Shown piece by piece: positions 54,645 through 64,000 of a DNA stretch of 64,000 nucleotides. Within the stretch, counting starts at the first letter, position 1. Every line of letters begins with the position of its first letter. Location: assembly GCA_024663395.1 (NCBI GenBank), contig JANFAH010000006.1, forward strand, positions 1,116,001 through 1,180,000, in the 5' to 3' direction. Under the pieces are notes generated by a model that was not told the origin of the DNA, searched no databases, and saw nothing but the letters and a program-made list of their open reading frames with translations. This DNA comes from Pisolithus tinctorius (Eukaryota; Basidiomycota; Agaricomycetes; Boletales; Pisolithaceae). The translations under genes were made by a program, and so were the position numbers.

Positions 54645-56629
54645 TGTAGCTCCGATTCTTTTAACTGGTTGATGTGAGTGACAATCTGCTCGAAGCTCAT
54701 CCCCTCCATTGCTTGTAGGCAGGGGTCAGGTCCAGTGTCAGTATTTACAGCCCTGACAGGGCGTTGTGAGTCAAAGTGTGGAATGCTGGTGAAAACCAAA
54801 CAAATCCAACACAAAAGACAAATAAGAGCGAGTGGTGGTTAGCCTCCACGGAACCTGGAGTGCAGAGAAACCTAAATGTGTGGGGGGGACTTCAAGTAGA
54901 GGGCTCCTGGCGCAAGTCGTCGATGAGTTATGCAGGAGAGGATGAATGAACACTGATTGAGAAGGGGATGCTGAACAGAGCAGGGGTGTTCAGCCGAAAG
55001 GACTTGGGAGTAATGGATTTCAATAGAATATGCTCCTGGCACAAGTCGATGACGAGTTACACAGGAGTGGAAGAATGACTAAACAAGAGGTTGCTGACTA
55101 AGCACTGATGATACTGCTGATGATGAATGAAGGTAGATAGGCCCTTGATGGAGCCTCAACTACCAAGGATGATGGATGGTGACAGATAGACTCTTCCAAA
55201 TGAGCCTCAACTGTCGATGATGAGATATGCACTGGACTGACTGCTGAGTGACTTCTTCTGAATTGATTCTTGGTAGCTAAGTACATGGGGGTTTATATAC
55301 TGTGGGGGGAGCATAGCTTGTGACAAACAAGGCACAAACACTTGGTAAGTAATGAGTAAGGACTGAGTAATCATGACGAGTAAGCGAGAAATGAAAAGGA
55401 AGCAAGCAAAGAAGATTGGTAAGTATTGGCAATAAACGAGTCAAGGATAGTCAAAATATCACAAAATGAGTCAAACAGAATCAGAAACTGAGTAAGCGCA
55501 CTGATATCACATTAGGGGGTGGCGATGCCAGTCAGATCTCGGTGGAGACATCTCTAGATCCAAAGACGGCATGACAGATGGACAGTGTTTCCAGATAGGG
55601 AAGTATTAATTCCAGAATTGAAGGGCATGAGCCAGGTGTCAAAGGGGGCTAGGGCGTTGGGGGTCTGTGGGGCAATGAGAGCATACACGATTGCGTCTCC
55701 CACCCTTCCATCCTCTCAGCGAAGTTAACAAAAACTTCATGAACGGGGCTCTGATGGAGGAGGAGGAGAAGGGGGGACGTCTTCCACTGGATCTTGCAGT
55801 AAGAAGGCAAGATGCATGTCATACTCGTCATGAATGCAATCAGGGAGGCTGGAGGACAGTAGATTATACTGCAGCTGTCACAATGTGGGAAGAATGATGG
55901 ACAAGATTGGAATAAAGATGTTGCAGGGAGCAGGGAGGAATGATCCATATGCTTCATCAACTGGGGAGACTGAAACGACCACATAAGACCTTTCTAACCA
56001 AGTGACAGACCTGAGGCGACCAAAGAACATCCTTCTGGAAGTCATACTGACAAGGAGAACATGCTGACCAAGCTGCATGGGATGAGACAGGGCTGACAAT
56101 GATGGGATGAACCAGGGGGCTTCAGGACAGAAGCTGGTGGGAATGCCTGGCAGATATACATAGCCACTGTCTCTGGCAAATGAGACAAGCAAGATGATTG
56201 ACAAAGAGGCAGCCATGATTGATGGACCTGGCAAAATGAGTGTCTGATGGATGGAGTGCTGTAGAAATGTGTAGGGTGTGAGGATCCTCTCCAAATTTGG
56301 AAGGCAGAATCGTGTGGCTGAGCACTTTAAGCGAGTGTGAGAATGGAGTCAATATCTTTGGAAATGGTGGAGATACATCAAAAACCAGAATGCTGTACAC
56401 AGGCACTAAAAACCTTTTATGCGTGCTTAACTCACTTCCTCTTTTCTCTTTAGCACTGACAACTCATTCTTGTGTGAAGAATGACTGTTAACATCCAGCA
56501 GTCTTTCTATGCATGAGGCCTTTAGTCTTCATCTGCATGCATGGGCATTGCATGCAACTCCCCAATGAGTTAGGCAGAGTCAGCTGTAACCATGTCCACA
56601 ACACCTTTGGTGTGTGACACCAGTGGTTT
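54645..56629. other. Element C region between gag and pol, no clear gene
   Basis: About 2 kb separates the gag remnant from the pol start, far more than in related elements. Near 54660-54750 the minus strand still reads like the element (AMEGMSFEQIVTHINQLKES). The rest is not recognised and looks like a further insertion. It holds two imperfect copies of CTCCTGGCGCAAGTCG with GATGAGTTATGCAGGAG (about 54904 and 55030), and a hairpin-rich edge near 56470-56490. Confidence 0.45.
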
Positions 56630-57268
56630 TCAAAATTTTCTGGCCACCAACCAGAGCTCCATTATGTACTCTTTGTACATATCTTTTCTCTTCCCCAAAT
56701 GATGCATGAGGTGGAGCACCTCAGGGTTTATGGCCTGTTCTAGGCACAGGATAGCCAGGTCATCGGAAGTGCTTGCCATGAGCTTCCAACTGTCGAACTC
56801 TGCCAGAAAGGTGTCCATCCGTGACTGTCCCTGCCTTGCTTTCTGCATCTTCTTCTGGGCCCAATCCCCATTATTCATGGGCCAGAAGTGGGAGTTGAGA
56901 TCTGCTACCACCTCATCAATGGTAGGCCAATTTGCATTTGCCAAGTGATAATCCAACTTGGCCTGAGCATAGTTGCCAGTGATCAGACTGGTCATCCAGG
57001 TCCAGAACACTATGCAATCCTGACTTGTATAGTGGTGGACAGCCACTTTGCAATAGGCTCTCATTTTGATCACCCACTCCTTGTACTTGTTTATGGAACC
57101 ATCAAAAGTTCTGAGTTCAGCAACACCCCTCTTTGTGGGGTCAAAGTTAGATGTTTGCACTGCAGCTGGCACCAGCATGTACTGTTGCATGGCTTGTGCC
57201 ATTGCTGCCACCATAGCTGGCACCATGGCATAATCAATGGGAGGCAGTTGGGGCTGGTTGGGGTCCAT
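56630..57268 (-). pseudogene. Element C gag, N-terminal part (213 codons)
   Basis: Open frame MDPNQPQLPPIDYAMV with a hydrophobic Met/Ala-rich helix, VAELRTFDGSINKYKEWVIK, FWTWMTSLITGNYAQAKLDY, and AQKKMQKARQGQSRMDTFLA, EFDSWKLMASTSDDLAILCL. The RTFDG...W and later E-F blocks are typical of Ty3/gypsy gag capsid. It stops at 56630 just before the expected nucleocapsid, at the edge of the unrecognised 2-kb stretch, so the zinc-knuckle part is missing or displaced. Confidence 0.75.
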
Positions 57269-57994
57269 TTCTGCTTGTCAGCAGGACCAGTTTATGAAGG
57301 GGGTGGCAGATGGAATGGCAGTTCCAAAGATTGTAGGGGACATTGAAGACGAACCTGAGTTTGTTCAGGTCGGGAGAGGGTGAGGGAGGAGGGTAAACGA
57401 GCTCAAGAGGCAGAAGGGGAAGCAGGGAGAGCGGGGAGAGTGAGCATGAGAGGCATGGGGTAGAAAGTTCCCTTTTGTAGGGGAGGAACCTAAGAGGGAG
57501 ACAAACTCAACCTCTTCTTTCTTAATGGCAGGAATGGTGGTGGGGTAAAAGTATTATAGGTGTACTACTCGCTGATGATGTTCAGGACCACTAAACATGT
57601 AGTCTGTTTACTGTTGTGCACCTGATCAATCTCCTAGAGATAGGGAGAGACCAGCCTGGCACACTATGCGAACTACAGTGGGTACAAGAATGTCGACTAT
57701 GGGTCTACCTCTGCTGCTGTGCAGGAACTACAAGTATGTATGGCTCAGCCACTCTGGACCTTGCAGGCCCTCTTGACCAAGCATCACCCTTCGTGCACTG
57801 AGCTCGACCTCGGGACAGTGTATATATGTAGAGTAAAACTCCCTAAGATGTTTGCCCAACTGGCTCTGTCACTCGGGCACTCTTGGTCACACTGACAGAG
57901 GCGAAAAAGAAACTACAGGCAGAACTGCCCACTATGACTATCATACTGCTGTTGACCCTCAGCACTGGGTATGAAGGGATAGGGGAGAAGTTAT
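57269..57994 (-). other. Element C 5' leader
   Basis: About 720 bp between the 5' LTR and the gag ATG. No gene recognised. Confidence 0.5.
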
Positions 57995-58008
57995 TAATCT
58001 AGTTTGAG
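57995..58008 (-). promoter_or_regulatory. Element C self-priming site
   Basis: On the minus strand, CTCAAACTAGATTA follows the 5' LTR directly. It is complementary to TAATCTAGTTCG at the predicted transcript start in the LTR (58099-58112), apart from one position that would pair before a CpG-to-TpG change. A TATACAAG element (58140-58147) lies about 30 bp upstream of that start. Confidence 0.6.
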
Positions 58009-58408
58009 TGAAGCAACCAAACACAAAGTCTTCTCAGCTATCACTTCAAACCAGAGAGAGTTGGGAGTGGAACCCATTGATTGAGAAACAAGCTCAAAAC
58101 GAACTAGATTAGAGAACCTGGCTATGACAAATGATGGGACTTGTATACTGCCTTACTGTTTGTACATACTGCCATGAGAGAACATTCTGGAAAGAAACAA
58201 ACAGAAGAGGGAACTATGCTACTGGATGAATGCGAACATGCATTAGTAATGAGGCACAGCCTTACTAAGTATCATGTAAGCATGAAAGAGCAAACAGAAT
58301 GGAAAGGTCTGAGATGACTAAGCATCCTTAAAGCGTAACCCTAACCAGAGGGTAGATATATATGGGCAACCAGGAAACATGGAAGTGAAAAGTCTACTGG
58401 TTGTTACA
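58009..58408 (-). repeat. Element C 5' LTR
   Basis: 400 bp; TGTAACAACC to GTTGCTTCA on the minus strand. Similar to 50349-50748 with scattered, mostly C/T and G/A differences. Confidence 0.9.
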
Positions 58409-58669
58409 ACAACATCATGCTCAAAAAAGTGTCCCAATGACATGTCATTTTAAAATGGTCATATCTTGGTTCCATGTCAACAAAATTACATAAGCAAGCC
58501 CTTGTTGTCAAGGCAACAGTTAGCACTATGTTTGGTCCTGCAGGATTTTGAACTAATTCCTATTGGCTCTCTCATAAATCTCAACTTTTTCCAAAGTCAC
58601 CCAACATTGGGACACTTTTTTGAGCCACTGTATATATGCATCTACCTTGTGTTGACACGTTGACTCTTA

Positions 58670-58670
<1 letters not shown>

Positions 58671-58703
<33 letters not shown>
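58671..58703 (+). repeat. (ATG)11 microsatellite
   Basis: Eleven tandem ATG units between P3 and element D3. The 170 bp after it match nothing else in the window. Confidence 0.95.
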
Positions 58704-58877
58704 CATGCACTTGCAATGCTCAGACCATTTCTTGTGCCCAGTCCCTGCTTCCCCTGTTCTCACCACCCACATACAAGTCTGATGACTCTGCTGATCCTGT
58801 AGGGGATGTTGTCCATCCTCACCAAGAAGGTGGCCCAATCTATACTAGACTTCAGAAGAAGGGTAAAGGTAGGGCTA

Positions 58878-59935
58878 TGGTGTGAGACACCCAGTCCTTC
58901 CTTGGCTTTGCAAATTTCTACAGATGATTCATTAATAACTACTCTAACATTGTTGTTCCTCTCACTCACCTCACATGAAAGGGTGCTCCTTGGAACTTTT
59001 CTGAGGAGTGTCACTCCACTTTCCTCCACCTGAAGGATGCCTTCAGCTCTGCTCCTATTCTCACTCACTGGGTTCCTGATGCTCCACTTACAGTTGAAAC
59101 TGACACCCCTGACTATGCCATTGCTGGCATTGTGTCACTCACCTGCTCTGATGGTGAACTCCACCCAGTTGCTTTCTACTCCTGCACCATGACTGCACCA
59201 GAACTCAACTACAATACTCATGACAAGGAGCTGTTGGCTATCTTCAAGGCCTTCCACCATTGGCAGCATTACCTAGAAGGTTCCACCTTACCTGTCAATG
59301 TGGTGATGGACCACAAAAACCTTGAGTACTTTTCCACCTCTAAGGTTCTCACCCATCAACAGGCCTGCTGGTCAGAGTACCTTTCCCAGTTTAACCTTTC
59401 CATTTGCTTCCAACCTGGCCACCTAGGAGCCAAGCCTGATGGACTTATGCAACATTGGGATGTCTACCCAAAAGGGGGGGATAGGGACTACATGCAGGTA
59501 AATCCTCACAATCTCTGCCCTATGTTAACACAGGAGCAACTTGTGTCATCCCTCTGTACCACCGCCCTCATGGCACCTGTGCTCCCTGCCACCATGATCT
59601 TTGATGTCAAGTGCTTGCACTCTGACATCATCTCCACCCTACCATCTGACCCTGTCTCCACTAGCCACCTCTCAACTCTGACTAAACCTCAGCAGCCCTT
59701 GGACTCCAACAGTCTACTCTGCCTTGACAGTTGCATCTTTGTCCCTGACATTGATGATCTCTGCCTTTGAGTGCTTCAGTTCAAGCATGACCACCCTCTG
59801 GCAGGCCATTTCAGGCAATACCACACCCTAGAACTCATCTGCAGGGACTATGTGTGGCCTAACCTCTGCTCCAACATGAAAGAATACATCAGGTCCTGCA
59901 CCACCTGTGGACAGAGCAAAACTCCACATCACTGC
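58878..59935 (+). pseudogene. Element D3 pol, segment 1 (end of RT, RNase H, integrase zinc region)
   Basis: Begins abruptly at the block matching VREIQSFLGFANFYRRFI of element D, so everything 5' of late RT is missing. It contains RNase H with TVETDTPDYAIAGI and DHKNLEYFS, the linker with QHWDVYPKGGDRDY, and the integrase zinc region to CTTCGQSKTPH. Stops occur near 58886, 58925, 58976 and 59768, mostly TGA at former CGA. It breaks at 59935, where another insertion begins, and resumes at 61731. Confidence 0.88.
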
Positions 59936-61730
59936 TGTGGGGAGCAGGTATCTGCTGCCAAATATGGGGGTTATGGGCTCCAGCCTAGGGATAGGCATTC
60001 TGAGGGGGTGGGTTCAACCCAAGGGGAGTCGATCTAGCAGTAGGAGGGGGATAGGGAATGAATGTGACCAAGTTGTGCCTGTGCATTCATCCTAGGTCCT
60101 CACTCACTCTGCACCAACTCTGCCTGCCCTCTGTCATTTATGAGTCATCTCTGCTCTGACTGCTGTCAGACTTGTACTGGTCTCCCACTGGACCATGTGG
60201 GCCATTCTCTGAGGGATCATGTGACTTCCTTTCAGCTTCTCCCTGACAGCATGCAGTCAGGTACTCTGCAGTGCATGCACCACATGGTCCAGTGCCTGGA
60301 CTGTTTCCTTTTTGAGTTGTTCTATGCTACCCATCATATGTTCTCCATCTTCCCTTCATTTGTTGTCTAGGAAGTTTTACTTGAAAATTTACAAGTCTCC
60401 ATATGTCAGTTCCAATTCTGATTACTGTACCTCTGTAGTAAGTATAAAAGCATGTACCATACTCCACTGTTCTTCAGTATGAATATCAATTTAGTTCCTA
60501 CTCCCTCTGTCTCTGTCTTCTGTCCATTGGAGTTACCTCTGACTATCCATCTATTCTCTCCCTCTGAAATATGAGGGCTGAGATCATGCAAAGGGGTAGC
60601 ACATGAGCTAAACCTGACACCCTCACTCTGCTCTGCCTCTGTCCTGGCAGACTTCCTCCCTGCTGACCCTCCACCAGTCAGAGTTCTATTCTTCTGTGTT
60701 GGACTTGCTTCCAAACCCTCCCCAGACCCTGTCTAGTGTCAGAGTTGGTCAGAGTAGGCCCAGACTTGACAGTCACTCAACCTGTAAATGAAAAGTGTGA
60801 TGGATTAAGGAGTGCACAGGCTTCAAGCCTGCCTAGAAAGTCAGAAATATGCCTATGACTCAGCACTGGGCAGGGGAAAGGAAAGTGGTCATCTTGACAT
60901 CATTACTCTGCTCACTCTCTCTGTCTCTAACCTGGGGACTTCAAAGTTGTTATTTTTCCTGTCCATGATGACAGGTATATGTGTAGCTACATGCAGAGTA
61001 TGTAACTATGAACTAAGTGACATCAAAAGTGAAAAGAGTGACAGGAAATGATGGGAATTAGTTGAGATTGACATAATAATGGCCATGAGGCTGGTATAGC
61101 ATTGGCAATCAAAAGAGTGACTAAAATAAAGGAAGTGCAAGGAAGCACAAGTGGTCTGAAGGGAAGCAAACAAGAGTACAGTGAGAGTGACAGAAACACA
61201 CTTACATAACCAATAGTGCAGGCCTGAAGAGCACAAGTGAGCAAGAACAGGTGATCAGAAACCTGACAGAACCATTGGATTTTCATCACAATGGCCAGGG
61301 AGTGTGTCCAGAGGTCATGCGATGGCAGGAAAAGTGACTTGACCAAAAGGGGTGGAGTATTGGGTGACCTGGGGTGCAGAGGGTGTTGAACATGCTTGAG
61401 AGGGGTTGCATTTGCATTGCTTTTGTTGCAAACCCTATAGACACTTAGTAGTTTTAAAGGTTACAAACAACAAGTTTATTGCTAAAGGAGAGTAAGGTAA
61501 CTAAATAGAATTGGTATGGTCTAGTACTAAGATATAAAAAGAAGACATTACCTCAGGCTTCAAGTTGGACAAAGACTGAGGTGTGAAGGAAAAACTGTTC
61601 TGCCCATACAAGGGGTGATTATGTAAGTAGGAATTTCTCACTGTTCTGCATAACATCCAATCTCCAACAAGTAGACCCCCAATTGACACTATATGTACAC
61701 TCCTAGTGAAGGGAGATCACTCTCCCCACA
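59936..61730. mobile_element. 1.8-kb insertion in D3 integrase, itself containing a D-family LTR
   Basis: Starts TGTGGGGAG and ends CTCCCCACA, flanked by CTGC (59932-59935 and 61731-61734), a 4-bp duplication (5 bp if the shared A is counted). The target reads CACATCACTGCCCCTATGG when closed, as in D2. Inside are a purine-rich 3'-end-like stretch (near 60040-60056), a D-family LTR (60074-60771) and about 950 bp without a recognised gene. Class not identified. Confidence 0.65.
60074..60771 (+). repeat. D-family LTR, old, CpG-depleted
   Basis: Matches the element D LTR along its length, including a TATAAAAG and the start region CAGTATGAATATC (near 60476-60488), ending GGCCCAGACTTGACA. Nearly all CpGs are lost. 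The flanks CAAGT and GTCAC do not match, so it may not be a simple solo insertion. Confidence 0.8.
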
Positions 61731-62877
61731 CTGCCCCTATGGTCTACTGAAGCAACTCCCTGTCCCAGACAGACCCTGGAACTCCATCTCCATGGATTTC
61801 ATTGAACACCTCCCCAACTCCAATGGTTACTCTGCCATCCTCATGGTAGTGGACCACCTCTCACAGCAAGTGGTGTTCATCCCCACCCATGACTCTGTCA
61901 CCTCTGCCAAACTCGCTAAGCTCTTCCTTACCCATGTCTTCTGCAAGCACAGGGTACCTGCCAATGTCACCTCTGACAGAGGTCCTGAGTTCATCTCACA
62001 CTTCTTCTGCTCTCTAGGAAAGGCCCTTGATATGCATCTTCACTTTACTTTAGGTTACCACCCAGAAGGTGATGGCCAGACTGAGCAAATGACCCAGACC
62101 CTTGAGCAGTACCTTCATGTCTACTGTAACTACCAACAAGACAACTGGGCTGAGCTTTTACCTCTAGCAGAGTTTGCTTTTAACAATGTGCCAAGTGCAA
62201 CTACTAGAGTTTCTCCCTTCTTTGCTAACAAGGGATACCATCCAAACCTCTCTGTGGTCCCAGACCAGGACTTCACCTCTCTGCAGGCTCATGACTATGT
62301 CATTGAGCTCTCTGCCCTTCATGACTTCCTCCACTCTGAAATGTCCACCACTCAGCAGTGCTACCAGGGTCCAGCAGATGCCAAATGCATACCTCCACCT
62401 GAGTTCAAGGTCAGAGAGCAGGCCTACATCAAAGCCACATACTTGCACTCCACTCACCCTTTGGAAAAACTCTCTGAAAGGTACTTAGGTCTGTTCACCA
62501 TCTTGGCCAGGCCAGGTACACACTCTGTCACCCTTAAGCTCCCTGACTCTATGCACTTGATCCATCCAGTCTTCCATGTCTTGCAACTGGAAGCTGCAGT
62601 AGCTAACCCTTTCCCAAACCAACAACAACCTCTGCCTCTGCCAGGTGATGTTGATGGTGACCTTGAGTACGGAGTGCTGGAGATACTCAACTCTAAGGTG
62701 GACCACCATTGCCACCACTGCCAACTCTTGTACCTAGTCTGCTGGGCTGGTTACAAGAACACTGACAAAGAAACCTCTTGGTTGCTTGCAACTGAGTTGG
62801 ATCACACCTCTGACATCATCTCCACTTTCCATGAACACTATCCACACAAACCTGGCCTGTATCAACCTCCACCATAG
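61731..62877 (+). pseudogene. Element D3 pol, segment 2 (integrase core, chromodomain)
   Basis: Open for more than 380 codons: PYGLLKQLPVPDRPWNSISM with DFIEHLP (first catalytic Asp), TSDRGPEFISHFF (second Asp), HPEGDGQTEQ (Glu), the GPY/F-type region and a chromodomain ending YQPPP. It is the best-preserved integrase of the D family in the window, but is cut off from RT by truncation and insertion. It is the natural reference for the part deleted from element D. Confidence 0.9.
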
Positions 62878-63073
62878 TACTCCACCCAAATGACCCTCCT
62901 CTGTGGGCCAACTCCACCCCTTACCAAACTACCTTAAGTACTTTAGAATTTTCTCCACTTGTCTGTCTCACTCCTCAGAATCACAAGTAAAGTCACAAGT
63001 CTATTCTGTAGTAGTGTAAAAATACAAACTAAGAACAAAAAGACAAAAAAAAAAAAGAAGAGGGAAAAAAACT

Positions 63074-64000
63074 ACTCTACTCCCCCATTGCCTGCTCTCC
63101 ACCATCCTCCTGTCCTTCACCACCTTCCTGCTCCCCTCTGACTTCCTCTTCTTCCTCATTATCCCCCTCCACACCTTCATGGCCCTCAAGTGGGGTCTCT
63201 GGTTCATCTTCTTCTCTGCCTACCTCCTGCTCATTGTCCACCTCTTCCATCTCTGTTGCTCTCACCTTCCCCTTCCCTCACATTCTCTTCATTTTCTCCC
63301 CTCAGGAGCTTCCTGTCCCTGCCCTCTTCTGCAAAGGTCCTGCCACTGCCTCCTCCCATGTCTGACTACATGTTTCTTTCTTGTTGTGACAGGGCACACA
63401 GGCCCTGGTCTTCCCCTGCCCTGGCTCACACTGCCCCACCATCAGACTCACTATACAGCAAGTGCAGGGGGGCCTCCCAGTCACAGTGACCACCACAGAG
63501 GTCCCAGGGACCCTCTGAGTGGTGTTGACATCATACACTGTGCTGCTTAACCTGAAAAAAATAAAAATAAAAATACAAGTCAGCTCCACCTGACTCAAAA
63601 CACTCTGCCACTTGCCTTTGCATGGCCTCACTCTGCTTGGCCTGGGCCCTCTGCCACTGTCTCTCAGCCTCCTCTGCCACCACTTTAACCCTCTGCACCT
63701 CCTCTTGCTCAGCTGCCTTTCTCCTCTGTGCCTCTTCTTCCTCTCTCTGCCTTTGCTCCACCTCCAGTTGGGCCTCCTCCACCTTTCATTGCTTAGCCTC
63801 CTCTCATTTGGCCTTGTGCTCTGCCTCATGCTCTCACTCCCTCCTCTCTGCCTCTTCTCACCAATGTGCCTTTTCTGCTGCCTTCTCATGTTCAGTGTCT
63901 GTCAAGTTGTCTGTAAGGACAACTAGGTCATCATCAGTGACCTGGGAGTAGTCATGAGAGTGACCAGGCATGGGATGGGGGGTTGTGGTCTGGTGCTGAG
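63074..64000 (-). pseudogene. Element D3 antisense accessory gene, partial
   Basis: Convergent with pol, about 200 bp from its stop. The exon 1 region is broken by stops. Exon 2 keeps VYDVNTTQRVPGTSVVVTV, the cysteine cluster (CTCCIVSLMVGQC, ACVPCHNKKETC), a TGA at 63302-63304 at the same codon as in element D, a further stop nearby, and an acidic tail. The helical Trp/Glu region between the two acidic blocks is deleted. The start codon lies beyond the window end. Confidence 0.65.

Larger units (their letters stand above)
50349..58408 (-). mobile_element. Element C: Ty3/gypsy element of a second lineage, inserted in P3
   Basis: 400-bp LTRs (50349-50748 and 58009-58408), TGAAGCAACC to TTACA on the + strand, with a perfect 5-bp duplication ACAAC (50344-50348 and 58409-58413). 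Minus orientation: gag at 57268-56630, pol from 54644 to 50744. The pol is close to intact, with about six lesions. It has a chromodomain-like C-terminus but none of the antisense gene seen in A, D and E; its pol runs right up to the 3' LTR. Confidence 0.92.
48980..58630. mobile_element. P3: palindromic Tc1/mariner element, split by element C
   Basis: TA-flanked (48978-48979 and 58631-58632), ends CAGTGGCTCAAAAAAGTGTC and its reverse complement. Without element C and one copy of the ACAAC duplication it is about 1.59 kb, the size of P2, with the same arms and loop. The left arm runs to about 49681, the loop is about 49682-49861, and the right arm is 49862-50348 plus 58414-58630. The loop is inverted relative to P2. 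The left arm encodes the Tc1 helix-turn-helix (SESGLSAHQISSTTGQGSST); the transposase is incomplete. Confidence 0.88.

Noticed and set aside
58409..58630. A separate 220-bp MITE
   Set aside because: It is the right end of P3, displaced by insertion of element C; the ACAAC duplication proves continuity.
1..64000. CRISPR array, bacterial operons or integrated plasmid
   Set aside because: No regularly spaced identical repeats, no bacterial gene layout; introns and fungal elements throughout.

Overview
The window is a nest of transposable elements from a filamentous basidiomycete, most likely an Agaricomycete. This rests on recognition, not a search. The signs are short GT-AG introns of about 50-80 nt, Tf1/sushi-type chromodomain Ty3/gypsy elements, an MPPR-type gag, an Agaricomycete-style PIF/Harbinger pair, Tc1/mariner relatives, and decayed fragments of two fungal host genes (ERG26-like and mitochondrial Hsp70/SSC1-like). 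I see no intact host gene, no rRNA or tRNA gene and no CRISPR array.

Layout. 1-14305: element A, a decayed Ty3/gypsy copy (pol, antisense gene, 3' LTR), split at 1970/11098 by element B. B is a 9.1-kb LTR element with nearly identical LTRs, a gag remnant but no pol, an ERG26-like fragment, an intron-like repeat array, and its own insertion P1 (a 1.57-kb TA-flanked palindrome). 14507-21399: D2, a heavily CpG-depleted gypsy copy split by palindrome P2. 21400-29100: an unrecognised pseudogene split by an old inverted LTR, which is itself split by element D (22250-28556, TSD AGAAG). D has an intact gag but a pol that has lost RNase H and integrase. 29346-32531: repeats and a Myb/SANT-like Harbinger partner gene. 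32532-40188: element E (TSD AGTGA), the only copy with fully open gag and pol, inserted between the two Harbinger genes. 40232-41663: the Harbinger nuclease. 43329-46872: a 551-bp inverted-repeat unit holding an intron-bearing SSC1-like fragment and a solo LTR. 46835-48140: a possible unrecognised gene broken by a solo LTR. 48980-58630: palindrome P3 split by element C (50349-58408, TSD ACAAC), a second gypsy lineage. 58878-64000: D3, another gypsy copy with a further insertion, running off the window.

How the parts work together. Families A/E and D share one plan: LTR, self-complementary priming site, gag, -1 frameshift, pol ending in a chromodomain, then a convergent spliced gene on the opposite strand between pol and the 3' LTR. 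That antisense gene (coiled coil, cysteine cluster, acidic or helical tail) occurs in every copy whose 3' end is visible: A, D, D2, E and D3. It looks like a conserved accessory component and is my main candidate for an under-described system. C, D and E also show a Tf1-like self-priming signature: the sequence just after the 5' LTR is complementary to the predicted 5' end of the transcript. Most LTR and paralogue differences are CpG transitions, pointing to methylation-linked decay.
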